Source: Solirubrobacterales bacterium (GTDB lineage: Bacteria > Actinomycetota > Thermoleophilia > Solirubrobacterales > 70-9). From it: a DNA stretch of 64,000 nt. The position numbers were made by a program, and so were the translations under genes. The notes under the pieces were generated by a model, which worked only from the letters and a program-made list of their open reading frames with translations, was not told the origin of the DNA and did not search any database. Shown here one piece after another: positions 9,332-17,918 of this stretch (position 1 is its first letter; each line of letters opens with the position of its first letter). The stretch lies in assembly GCA_016712175.1 (NCBI GenBank), contig JADJRQ010000001.1, positions 744,001-808,000 on the forward strand. Direction: 5' to 3'.

Positions 9332-10535
9332 ATGATTGACGACGCGCCGTACGTCCCGCAGCTTCCCGAACATCCCGAGCTGCGTGAGGTAGCGCTGGCG
9401 ATCGAGAGCTACGGCGGAGCGGCAGACATTTTCGACTCGAGCTTCAGGGCCGTATTCATCTCAACGGAGACGGTGAAATTCCTGGGTTTGACACCGGAAG
9501 AGGCGAGCACCCTGCTTGGCTTGTCGCTCATCCGTCGGAGCACCGACGGGACCGACCTGGATGTCATGCAAGTCACGGAGGAGAGTGGCCTCACGTGGTT
9601 CCAGAACAACGCACCGATCATGCGGCATTACCCCTGGAGCCGGGCGATCCGGACTTCGATGAGGCTTTCGGCCCGACCGGCGAGGCAGCGGTCGGCATCG
9701 AACCGGTTGAGACGCCGCCGCGCGCGTGGTTTGACAGGGTCTCCTTCTCCCCAGACTTGCGCTTCCCGCCGATTCGTGCTCGGCGACTCGAACCAGATCC
9801 ACCTGCGGCTGAATGACGACGAAGGACAGTTCCTCGGGATCCTGCATATGTCACGCGGCCCATTGCCCGAGAGCCTGATGGCGCTGCTGGGACGCGGAGA
9901 TGAGCGGCTGTTCGAGCGCATGAATCGCGTCAGTGAGCCGGCCCGTCGTCCAGCCGCGATCCTGTTTAGCAGACCTTGAGGCCTCCGGCGCGCTTTCGCG
10001 GCGGCTCTCGTCGAGGAGCTATTTCTATCTGATCCGCGACCTCACTGACCTGATCGACTCCTCCACGGTTGACCGGGACGGGATCGTCGGCAAACACGCC
10101 GGCGACGGCGGCTCGGCTCTGTTTTTGACCGGGGACTTCGAAGGGTCGGAGTCGGCAACGGCGCGCGCGGCGATCGAAGCCGCCCGGGCAATTCGCGATG
10201 GCGCCGCGGACCTCGGACCCGATGACGTCACGGTCAAGCTGAACATCGGCCTGCATTGGGGCGCGACCCTGATGGTCGGGCAAGTCGCCACCCGGGGACG
10301 GCTCGAGGTCACCGCGCTGGGCGATCAGATGAACGAAGGTGCCCGCATCGAAGCCGCCGCCAAAAACGGGGCGATCCTCGCCTCCAAGGATCTCACCGAA
10401 CGACTCGACAGCACCGACGCGCAGGCGAGCGACCTCGAGCTCGACACACTCGCCTACACGCCGCTCGGGGAACTCGAAGGCGCAAGCGACAAGGCGATTC
10501 GGGACGCCGGAGCAATTCCCGTCACTGCGATCTGA
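9332..10535 (+). pseudogene. Second class III nucleotide cyclase, frameshifted
   Basis: This is a paralogue of the divergent cyclase with the same two-part layout. The N-terminal PAS-like region (9332-9640) is intact. Sequence then continues in a second frame (D-E-A-F-G-P to A-W-F-D-R) and returns to the first near 9770. A third shift near 9965 turns the expected L-F-A-D-L-E motif into L-F-S-R-P-stop; the D-L-E continues in the next frame. The rest of the catalytic domain reads to 10535 with N-E-G-A-R at the catalytic Asn/Arg positions. The G-D-G of the second metal site is followed by G-S rather than V-G, a change from its paralogue. It is either a decaying gene or a badly read one. Confidence 0.72.
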
Positions 10536-10540
10536 CCGTA

Positions 10541-10566
10541 AGCAGACCGCTGGCACCGGCTCTGCT
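10541..10566. terminator. Possible bidirectional terminator hairpin
   Basis: AGCAGA pairs with TCTGCT, and CCG with CGG inside them, in the gap between two convergent genes. There is no clear T-run on either side, so support is weak. Confidence 0.25.
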
Positions 10567-10615
10567 CAAGCGGTAGGCGTTCGCCGCACCAACTCTCAAA
10601 GATCCAGCCGCGCCC

Positions 10616-12025
10616 CTAAGGAACCTTCACCTTGCGCTTGACCTTGACCTTTTTTGCGCCCTTGGCCGTGACGGTAAAGGTGAGCCTTGCCCGGGCCCCG
10701 GTTTTCGCTTTCTTCCTGAACGCAACCTTGATCGAAGCGGTAGCGCTCTTTTTGGAAGCCAGGCTCCCGAGTTTCACACACCCGCGGATCGTGACCAGCT
10801 TTTTCGGACCCGCCCCGCAGACCTTGACCCGGGATGTCAGAGAACCGGCCTTGGTGTTCTTGACCGTCACTCTGAAAATCGCTTTGCCCCGCTTCTCGGT
10901 CTTCTTTACCCGGCCAATCTTGAGACGGGCAGAGGAGCCCAAGGAAGCACCAGGTGGCCCATCGAGGACGGCCGTGGGGTTCAGGCGCACTTTCAGGAAC
11001 GCCGTGCCGCTGTCTCCGGTAGTCGTGCCGTTGCCGATCTGACCGTAGTGGTTGGCACCCCAGCAGTAGGTGTGACCGGACTGTTCGATTGCGCAGGTAT
11101 GCCTGCCACCAGTCGTGAAATGGGCGATAGCGGATAGTTTCTTGACGTTGGTTGGGACTCGCCGTTTTTCGTCCGTACCGTCGCCGACTACACCGTCGGA
11201 GTTGAATCCCCAGCAAACTCCCTGGCCAGAGGTGCGAACCGCGCATGAATGGCCACTGCCGACGGAAATCTGCGTAGCGGAGTCCAGGCCTGTCACGTTG
11301 GTGGGGGTCAAACGGTTGGTGGACGTACCGTCACCGAGTTGCCCACCCCCGTTGTCTCCCATGCACACCGCCTGGCCGGACTGTCTGATGGCGCAGGTGT
11401 GCGCACCCCCCGCAGAGATCCGGGTGGCATCTCCGAGTCCCTGAACATCGACGGGAGCGTGTCGTTCCTGGGCTGTTTCATCTCCGTACTCCCGGTCATC
11501 TCCGAGTTCTCCAAACTCATCCCGTCCCCAACACACCGCTTGACCAGACTGTCGAATTGCACAGGTGTGAGCGTAGCCCGCGTCGATGTACCTGGCGTCT
11601 GACAGGTTCTGGACATTCGTCGGGACCAGGCGTCGTGTCGACGTTCCATCTCCCAACTGTCCGTTGCTGTTCAGTCCCCAGCAGACCACCTGGCCTGAAC
11701 TTCGAATGGCACACGAGTGATCGGCGCCGACGGAAATCTCGACCGCATCCGTGAGACCCGAGACCTCTTTCGGATAGGAGCGTTGCTTCGAGGTACCGTC
11801 ACCCAACTGCCCACGCTTGTTGTCACCCCAGCAAACGGCTTGTCCTGACGGACGAAGAGCACAACTATGGAAAGCGCCGGCGGAGACCGAATCCGCGACC
11901 AAGGCCGCCGTTGCCGTCCTGGGCTGCATTCCGAAGCCGAGAAGGGTTAAGGCCAGAGCGATGGTCACAAGTACGAAGGCTGGATGCCAGCTCCTCGTCA
12001 ACACCGGCTGAACTACGTCGTCCAT
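10616..12025 (-). CDS. Secreted RCC1-repeat protein with Lys-rich C-terminal domain
   Basis: The precursor is about 469 residues. An N-terminal signal sequence (hydrophobic V-L-V-T-I-A-L-A-L-T-L-L core, cleavage likely after A-T-A) indicates export. Six RCC1-type repeats of about 50 residues follow. Each has H-S/T-C-A-I-R, S-G-Q-A-V-C-W-G and G-Q-L-G-D-G-T blocks, predicting a beta-propeller with two cysteines per blade. The last 130 residues are a beta-rich, strongly basic domain ending K-V-K-R-K-V-K-V-P, resembling tails on other exported proteins in this window. ATG 12025 places the signal peptide normally; ATG 12061 is an alternative. The binding partner is unknown; an extracellular role is inferred. 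Confidence 0.82.
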   Translation of the reverse strand: MDDVVQPVLTRSWHPAFVLVTIALALTLLGFGMQPRTATAALVADSVSAGAFHSCALRPSGQAVCWGDNKRGQLGDGTSKQRSYPKEVSGLTDAVEISVGADHSCAIRSSGQVVCWGLNSNGQLGDGTSTRRLVPTNVQNLSDARYIDAGYAHTCAIRQSGQAVCWGRDEFGELGDDREYGDETAQERHAPVDVQGLGDATRISAGGAHTCAIRQSGQAVCMGDNGGGQLGDGTSTNRLTPTNVTGLDSATQISVGSGHSCAVRTSGQGVCWGFNSDGVVGDGTDEKRRVPTNVKKLSAIAHFTTGGRHTCAIEQSGHTYCWGANHYGQIGNGTTTGDSGTAFLKVRLNPTAVLDGPPGASLGSSARLKIGRVKKTEKRGKAIFRVTVKNTKAGSLTSRVKVCGAGPKKLVTIRGCVKLGSLASKKSATASIKVAFRKKAKTGARARLTFTVTAKGAKKVKVKRKVKVP

Positions 12026-12191
12026 CGTGGACCCACTTCCCTCAAACACGATTTCCCCCATCGGTTGGTCACTCCCTGCGAAAAATGGTAGCGCGATATC
12101 GCGGGGCCGTGGCAAGCGTTTACAGTCTCGCGGGATCCGTCGAGAAGGGAGTAAACCGATCAACGGCACGCAAAGTTCTGCTCGACGTGAG

Positions 12192-15100
12192 TCAGGCCTC
12201 GGCGGCCGGGCAAACCAATCTGTAGTCGCACCAGCTGCAGACGCCCGGTGAGGGGCGGGGTTCGAAATCCTGGCTGAGGATTCCGTCTCCTACCTTTCTC
12301 ACGGTTCGGTCGATTCTTTCGGCTTCGTCCGGGCCGGCCTCGATGTTTACCTTCTCGCCGTCGAGCACGTAGTAGTAGCTGCCGTTGTCGACTTCGAGAT
12401 CCCAGGCTTCGGCCGCGCCGATCCGGTAGATCGCCAGCTGGATGTCGCCGCCGAGCCGCTCGGTGTTGACCTTCATGCCGGTCTTGTAGTCGATGACTTC
12501 GTACCCGCCGTCACCGGTGCGGTCGACCCGGTCCACCCGGCCGCGCACGTAGTGGGGCCGATCTTGAACTCGAACTGCCGCTCCAGCCAGACCGGCTCCG
12601 AGTCCGAGGCGCTCTCGGTCTGCCAGTAGTTCTCCATCGCCGCGTAGGCACGGTCCTTGAACTGGAGCTCGTCGTTCGAATCCCCGAATCCGGACCGGCG
12701 CCAGCCCTGTTCGAGCAGCGACATCAGGAGGTCGAGGCCCTGATCGTCGAGATCGGTGAGCTTCGGATCATGGAAACGCTGAAGGACGTTGTGGATCAGG
12801 ATGCCGAAGCGCTGGTTGATGGTCGGTGCCTGCGGTATTCCGAAGACCCGCGCGAACTTGTACTTGAGCGGGCAGGTGAGGTAGAGGTCGACGTCCGAGG
12901 CCGAGAGCCTGAGGTCCCCGCCGCGCTTCGGCAGGAAGGCGGCCAGCGACGGTTCGGTCTTCGAATCGATCAGCTGCTGGCGGAGTCCCCGGTCGCGTTC
13001 ATTGGCCAGCAGGTACGGATCGAGGGTCGAGGTGGCGAGCTCAGTCAACTGGTCCGGGGTGGCGACCTGGGCGAGCAGGCCGTTGATCGCCTCGATCGAC
13101 TCGCTGTCGACCGCTCCGCCGGGACGCTGCGCGAGAGCGGCCAGCTTGAGCAACTCGAGGTATCGGGTGATCGCCCGGTTGACGTCGATCGCGGTGTCGA
13201 GGCGTGGCTCGCTCAGCTCACGCCCGGCCTTCCAGGAGGCTTCCAGCACTTCGTCGCGCATCATCCGGTAAGTCGCATGGAGGTCCTCGGCCGGCCCGAA
13301 CAGTTCTTCCTCGTGAACTTCTTCGAGACCGCCGACCACCTTGAAGGCATCTTCGAACGGGCCGAAAGCGCCGCTGCCTGTCGCCGGAGCTTCGACCCGC
13401 GAAAGGACGGCGCCGACCTCGGCAGAAGTGATCGCGGTGGCAATCGCGCGGCGGTCATCGTCATCGGCCCGGTGGACGCCGGTCAGGTACACCCGCGACC
13501 AGACCCGGCCCTTGGCTTCCGGGTAGGCGAGGATCTGGATCGACCCGGCAGCAGTCCCGCGGCTGCCGGTTACTTCGAGGCCGGTGTCGGCCAGGGCCGA
13601 GAGGTATCGCGTGAACTCGCGGGTGGAGCCGTCCGGGTCCCGTCTGGTCAGGGCGGTTGCGATCTCGGCGAGGCGCGACAGGCCGAGCAACCTCTCAGCA
13701 GTCTCGGGCTTCGCGGCAAACAGCCGCTGACGACGGAAGCCGACCCTTTCGATCAGCCGCCTGACGAAGACATCGGGCCGGTGACCGTCGAGTGCGCCCG
13801 CGGCGGCTCTATACAAGGAGAGGAAGGCTTCGATCCGCTGACGGGCTTCGGGGGAGATCTGAGGGCTTTCCAGCGCGGCATCACAGGCCGAGACCATGTC
13901 GAGCTTGCGGCGCCGGGCGATCACGGTCAGTTTGGCCAGGTCCACCGAACGCAGCCCGATCGGCGGCCGGGTGATGGCTCGGGTGACCGCCGGAGCGTCA
14001 GCGGGGTCGGTCAGTGCCCGCAGCCAGGCGATCGTGTCGCGGACCTCCGGCTGACGGAAGAGCGCCGCCCCGCCACCGATCGTGGCCGGCATGCCCCGCT
14101 CGGCCAGGGCCGCGGCGAGCAGGCCGCCGTCGCGGTTCAGGTCCTTGACGGTGATCGCAATCGACTCGGGGGCAGTGCCTTCGCTGACCGCGTGCTCGAC
14201 TTCGCGTGCGACCGCCTGGGCCTCGGCCTGGGCTCCGCCCGATCGCCAGAACCGAACCGAGGTGGTGCCTTCTCCCGCATGCCAGTCCTCGGCCGTGGTG
14301 ATCCCGCCGCCGGCGAGAACCGCGCGGGCGGCATCCACCGAGTCCGGCCCAAGCCGGCCTGACTCCGCCGCGGTCAACTTTACGAGGCCGGGTGCGATCG
14401 CCTCGAAACGTTCGACGGCCCCGGGAGCGGTCAGCGACTGGGACTCATCGGCCGCGGCGACCAGGGACTCAGCGCCGCCGATCAGGCCGGCCAGCAGTTC
14501 GGATCGCACCGGCGAAAGGTCTTCGAGCTCATCGACGATCATGTGTGCGAACTGCTCCGCGACCTGTTGCCGGACCGACTCGTGGCCGGCAAGCATGGCC
14601 GCGGCCAGGGAGCAGGCGTCATTCGAATCGATCGAACCGAGGCCGGCCAGCATCTGGTCGTGGATTTCGATCAGCTCGGCGACTTCGAGGGTGCGGCTGG
14701 CGTCTGGCTCTCCTTCATCCGCAGCAACGGCACGCAAGTCGCTGGCCGAAACGCCCTCGCTCTTCAACCGGTCGATCCGGCGGAGCAGGCGGGTCATCAG
14801 GCCGGTCGGGTTGCCGCGGATCTGGTGGTGGCGGAGCGGCAGGTACTCGAACCTGACCAGCAGCATCGCCAGCCGTTCAGCCGGACCGACGATCTCGAAG
14901 CCGGGGTCAAGCCCGGCGGCGACCGGCCAGTCACGCAGCAGCCGCTCGGCGAAGTCTTCCCAGGTGGCAACGACCAGTTCTTCATACGGAGGCTCGATGA
15001 GTTTCTCCAGCCGGGCGCGGTGTTCGGCAGCGGCGTTACGGGTCGAGGTGATCACGGCGATCCGCGAAGGATCGAGTCCGCCGACCACCAGAGACGCGAC

Positions 15101-15238
15101 CCGGGCGTCGAGCGCGGCCGACTTGCCGACCCCGGCCCCGCCTTCGATCAGCAGGGAGCCAACGTCGTGCTCGATCGCGCTCCGCTGGACCGGGCCCGCC
15201 TCTGGCATCGGGTCATTCGACTGGGGATCAGGACTCAC
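12192..15238 (-). CDS. UvrD-like helicase fused to RecB/AddB-type nuclease, one frameshift
   Basis: This is about 1,015 residues once the shift is repaired. The N-terminus has a UvrD/REP-type ATPase with Walker A G-G-A-G-V-G-K-S near residues 25-32, a long helical helicase core, and a C-terminal PD-(D/E)XK nuclease: G-R-V-D-R-V-D, then E-V-I-D-Y-K-T-G. A closing C-S-W-C-D-Y-R-L-V-C fits the Fe-S cluster ligands of AddB-like nucleases. It probably processes DNA ends for recombination. The nuclease lies in another frame because one C seems missing from a C-run near 12545. The start is GTG 15238, with TACTTT 6 nt upstream; ATG 15208 is the alternative. Confidence 0.82.
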
Positions 15239-15244
15239 AAGCCA

Positions 15245-15250
15245 AAAGTA
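15245..15250 (-). promoter_or_regulatory. Putative -10 box for the helicase-nuclease gene
   Basis: TACTTT on the minus strand ends 6 nt before GTG 15238 and favours that start over ATG 15208. Confidence 0.42.
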
Positions 15251-15286
15251 CCCGACCAGACCGCCCGGCACTCGACTGTGAATAGC

Positions 15287-16129
15287 ATGCGGCGGGTGAC
15301 CTCCCCGAAAGATTCCCCTCCGATCTCGGCCAACTGGCTGGATATCTGCCGCCGGATCGTTGAAGAGCAGAAGAAGCTCTTCGCCGGCAGCGTCACCGTT
15401 CAGGACCGTGACGAGTACGAAGGCGTGGGTGAAGGTGGTGACCACACCCTGGTGCTCGATCGTCAATGCGAGGACATCGTCTTCGCCGAACTCGATCTGC
15501 TCGCCGATCAGGATGCCGAGTTCACCGCGATCTCAGAAGAGCGCGGAACCGTCCAGTTCAACGGCGGTGGCGAGAGCTGGGTCGTGATCGATCCGATCGA
15601 CGGCTCACTCAACGTGCGGAAGACCATCCCGAACCACAGCCTTTCGATCGCGATCGCCTCCGCACCGAACATGGCCGCGGTCGAGTTCGGCTATGTCTAC
15701 GACTTCGGTCCCGGCGAGGAGTACTGGGCCCAGACCAACAAGGGCGCATTCCTCAACGAGCGTGAGCTGAAGGTCATCCCCGGACCGAAGCCGCTGGAAC
15801 TGGTCGGCGTCGAAGGTGCCGAACCCAGCGCGATCATCCCCCTGCTGGAGAAGCTTCGCGGCGAGATCTACCGTCTGCGATGCGTCGGCTCCCTGGCGAT
15901 CACCCTCTCGTATGTAGCGGCCAACCGCCTCGACGGCATGGTCACCCCGCATCCTTCGCGTTCGGTCGACATCGCCGCGGCGCAGTTGATCGCCCGTGAG
16001 GCCGGTGCCTTCATCGAGCTTGGCGAAGACGGACTCTCCGAGGTCGGCTTCGATCTCGAACAGCGTTTCAGCGTGACCGGGGCGAGCACCCCGGAGGGTC
16101 TAGAGACCCTGATCAACAGCCGCGGCTGA
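15287..16129 (+). CDS. Inositol monophosphatase family protein
   Basis: This 280-residue protein belongs to the inositol monophosphatase / fructose-1,6-bisphosphatase fold, Mg-dependent enzymes that act on sugar or inositol phosphates. The metal-binding motif is V-I-D-P-I-D-G-S-L-N (about residues 103-112), with the upstream acidic pair in S-E-E. Near the C-terminus S-V-D-I-A-A-A replaces the usual W-D-x-A-A, keeping the Asp that binds the third metal. The Ser for Thr after D-P-I-D-G is a modest departure. It is transcribed divergently from the helicase gene, and a strong inverted repeat follows it. The exact substrate is not assignable. Confidence 0.85.
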   Translation: MRRVTSPKDSPPISANWLDICRRIVEEQKKLFAGSVTVQDRDEYEGVGEGGDHTLVLDRQCEDIVFAELDLLADQDAEFTAISEERGTVQFNGGGESWVVIDPIDGSLNVRKTIPNHSLSIAIASAPNMAAVEFGYVYDFGPGEEYWAQTNKGAFLNERELKVIPGPKPLELVGVEGAEPSAIIPLLEKLRGEIYRLRCVGSLAITLSYVAANRLDGMVTPHPSRSVDIAAAQLIAREAGAFIELGEDGLSEVGFDLEQRFSVTGASTPEGLETLINSRG

Positions 16130-16182
16130 GCTCAAGCCGTGTCGAGCGGAGCCCCCGCGAACACCCCGGAGCACCAGAGAAG

Positions 16183-16227
16183 ACTGGGTGCCTTTTCTAC
16201 GTCATACGCGTAGAAAACGCACCCAGT
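16183..16227. repeat. 19-bp inverted repeat with 7-nt loop
   Basis: Arms 16183-16201 and 16209-16227 pair at 18 of 19 positions; the single mismatch is at the tenth base. It lies 53 nt after the inositol-phosphatase-family stop and about 80 nt before the promoter of the H1-like gene. It has no terminal T-run, so a simple intrinsic terminator is doubtful; an mRNA-end structure or protein-binding palindrome is equally possible. Confidence 0.7.
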
Positions 16228-16281
16228 CCGACTTTTGGCGGCCCTCAGTCACTCGCGTTCGGCTCTGGAAGCCGGATTCGC

Positions 16282-16310
16282 TTGTGTGACGGACGCACAC
16301 GCATTTATAA
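16282..16310 (+). promoter_or_regulatory. Sigma-70-type promoter of the H1-like gene
   Basis: TTGTGT (16282-16287), a 17-nt spacer and TTATAA (16305-16310) sit in a locally AT-rich stretch that contrasts with the GC-rich surroundings. Transcription would start near 16317, giving a leader of about 78 nt with a Shine-Dalgarno site. Confidence 0.5.
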
Positions 16311-16322
16311 GAACAAATGTTC
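16311..16322. promoter_or_regulatory. LexA-like (SOS box) palindrome
   Basis: GAACAAATGTTC has exactly the GAAC-N4-GTTC form of the Gram-positive/actinobacterial LexA operator. It directly follows the -10 hexamer and covers the likely transcription start, where a repressor would block initiation. Confidence 0.5.
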
Positions 16323-16379
16323 GTATTGGTGCTACACTTCATACATCCTTACTAATAAGTACTCTGTTTACAACGACCC

Positions 16380-16387
16380 AAGGAGAT
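16380..16387 (+). promoter_or_regulatory. Strong ribosome binding site of the H1-like gene
   Basis: AAGGAGAT ends 7 nt before ATG 16395. A canonical Shine-Dalgarno site is notable here because many neighbouring genes lack one. Confidence 0.75.
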
Positions 16388-16394
16388 AACCATC

Positions 16395-16982
16395 ATGGCC
16401 ACAACCGCCAAGAAGGCCCCTAAGAAGGCCACCGCCAAGAAGAGCCCGGCGAAGAAGCGCACTGCCGCTCAGCTTCGTTCAGAGGCCGCTTCCAAGGCGA
16501 CCCACGCTGCTCAGATCGACGCCGAGAGCGCCAGGAAGTCCTTCACCAAGACCGTTCAGGAAGCCCGCGAGACTGCTCGCGAAGCTGCCAAGACCGCCGT
16601 TGACGTTCCCGTCGGCGCCGCGCTGAACATTTCCGAAAAGGTTTCCGAGCTCGTCGAGCCCTGGACCGACCAGGCTTCCGCCGAGAAGAAGGTCAAGTCC
16701 TACCGCGCCGAACTCACCAAGACGTTCAAGCGTGCCGAGCGCCGTGGCGCGACCACCCGTCGCAAGGCCACCACGCAGGCCAAGAAGCAGCGCAACCAGC
16801 TCGAGCGCAACGTTCGCAAGCAGCAGAAGAGCGTTGAGAAGCAGGTCAAGGCCACGAACAAGGACGTCAACAAGACGATCAGCCAGGTTCAGGCCGACGC
16901 CACCAAGCTCGCCGAAACCCAGGGCAAGAAGGCCCAGGAGTTCGTCAACAAGGTCACGGATCAGGTGACCACGCTCGTCTAG
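16395..16982 (+). CDS. Histone H1-like Lys/Ala-rich protein
   Basis: This 195-residue protein has a basic N-terminal arm (residues 1-25, repeated A-K-K/P-K-K) like bacterial H1-type DNA-binding proteins. A less charged helical middle follows, with A-V-D-V-P-V-G-A-A-L-N and E-L-V-E-P-W (about 68-95), then a long Lys/Arg/Gln-rich helix up to the end. The layout fits a nucleoid-associated or surface-adhesin-like helical protein; DNA binding is inferred from composition, not from a defined domain. Codon use is strongly biased to C-ending codons, suggesting high expression, and the gene has its own promoter, Shine-Dalgarno site, possible SOS operator and terminator. Confidence 0.75.
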   Translation: MATTAKKAPKKATAKKSPAKKRTAAQLRSEAASKATHAAQIDAESARKSFTKTVQEARETAREAAKTAVDVPVGAALNISEKVSELVEPWTDQASAEKKVKSYRAELTKTFKRAERRGATTRRKATTQAKKQRNQLERNVRKQQKSVEKQVKATNKDVNKTISQVQADATKLAETQGKKAQEFVNKVTDQVTTLV

Positions 16983-17080
16983 GAGCTTCTTAGCCCGGCC
17001 GGCTGCGGAGAGCAGCAAAGCCGGAGAAGATCGGCTGACCTCATAACCTCGTCAGTCGATGTATTACCTCTCCTCCCTCG

Positions 17081-17108
17081 CCAACGGCCCCCTCCCAGGG
17101 GCCGTTGG
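17081..17108 (+). terminator. Intrinsic terminator after the H1-like gene
   Basis: A perfect 11-bp stem (CCAACGGCCCC / GGGGCCGTTGG) with a 6-nt loop is followed by TATTT, about 100 nt after the stop codon. Confidence 0.75.
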
Positions 17109-17156
17109 TATTTAACGAGCCGAGATCAGCGCGGAACTTCGAAGGACCGTCTGGAC

Positions 17157-17438
17157 TCAGACTTCGGCGTGCTGCTCTGCCCAGGCGACGATCTCCGAGG
17201 TGCCGCTGATCCATTCGCCGTCGTCGGTCTGGAGGGCCGGCACCCAGCTTTCACCGGTTCCGTCTTCGACGGTCTTCCGTCCCGGTGTCTGAAGCGCCCT
17301 CGGCAGGGCGCCCCAGCCGTGGGTCTTGATGACCTCCGGTTCGTAATCGGCCTGGACGAGCGCCTCGTAGGCGATTCGGCAGGGATGCTCGCGCATTCCC
17401 GGCACCTGAAAAGTTCCCCAACAGACGTATAGCTTCAT
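17157..17438 (-). CDS. Small thioredoxin-fold (GST N-terminal / glutaredoxin-like) protein
   Basis: This 93-residue protein begins M-K-L-Y-V-C-W-G-T and continues with H-P-C-R-I-A-Y-E-A-L, the beta-strand/helix layout of the glutathione S-transferase N-terminal or glutaredoxin-like thioredoxin fold. The C-terminal part has V-P-A-L-Q-T-D-D-G and I-S-G-T-S-E-I-V-A-W-A, corresponding to the cis-Pro and E-S-x-I glutathione-binding regions of that fold. It lacks a CxxC pair; the single Cys near residue 20 could be catalytic. Actinobacteria generally use mycothiol, so the thiol partner is uncertain. It stands alone with a likely leaderless promoter. Confidence 0.7.
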   Translation of the reverse strand: MKLYVCWGTFQVPGMREHPCRIAYEALVQADYEPEVIKTHGWGALPRALQTPGRKTVEDGTGESWVPALQTDDGEWISGTSEIVAWAEQHAEV

Positions 17439-17444
17439 TCGGCC

Positions 17445-17450
17445 AACCTA
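17445..17450 (-). promoter_or_regulatory. Putative -10 box for the thioredoxin-fold gene
   Basis: TAGGTT on the minus strand, 6 nt before ATG 17438. Confidence 0.42.
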
Positions 17451-17465
17451 CTGGGAGGCCGACGA

Positions 17466-17897
17466 TCAGTGGCGAGGCAGGCAGTTGACCTTCATTGTGA
17501 ATCCGAGATCAGGACCTTCATCGCTGGTGATGATGAAGCGGTACCCCGCCGGTCCGCCCCAGCGGTTCGGCAGCGCGTTCCGACGCATCTCAAATGCGCG
17601 AGGTCCCATGTTGCCGATTGAGGGATCGAAAGCAAAGGGCGCCTTGGCCGGGCAGCGGATCGAGCCTTCCGTCTCGGTGAACGTTCCGTCCCCGGCTACC
17701 GGGTCGGTGGAGGGGAAAACCTGCGAGTACCCGAGAATCGCGGCCCCCATGGACCGCGCTCCTACCGAATTCTTCCGCAGGTCGTTGCTGCCGACGGTGC
17801 CTTTGCCTGGCAGCGCTACGGCCGTACCGCCGATCGCCACGATCAGGCTGATCATCGCCACCACCATCGCCGGTGATGGTCTCGGAATCCTCTTCAC
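17466..17897 (-). CDS. Small exported protein with Thermoleophilia-type leader
   Basis: This 143-residue protein has a signal/anchor sequence containing P-S-P-A-M-V-V-A, a hydrophobic core and G-G-T-A-V-A-L-P-G-K. Beyond it lie N-D-L-R-K-N-S-V and a beta-rich domain with two Cys (in I-R-C-P and V-N-C-L). This leader style is a hallmark of many small exported proteins of Solirubrobacterales. The function is unknown. The GTG start at 17897 has AGGAGGAG 6-8 nt upstream. It is the last gene after the sigma-factor and 950-residue surface-protein genes and is probably expressed with them. Confidence 0.72.
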   Translation of the reverse strand: MKRIPRPSPAMVVAMISLIVAIGGTAVALPGKGTVGSNDLRKNSVGARSMGAAILGYSQVFPSTDPVAGDGTFTETEGSIRCPAKAPFAFDPSIGNMGPRAFEMRRNALPNRWGGPAGYRFIITSDEGPDLGFTMKVNCLPRH

Positions 17898-17918
17898 GAA
17901 CTTTCTCCTCCTGCCGAA

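Noticed and set aside
12770..14362. A 530-residue plus-strand frame
   Set aside because: It is antisense to the helicase-nuclease gene, which has clear motifs; the product is Gly/Arg/Asp-rich low-complexity sequence.
14082..15281. A 399-residue plus-strand frame
   Set aside because: It is Ser/Arg/Pro-rich and lies opposite the Walker A region of the helicase; no motif supports coding.
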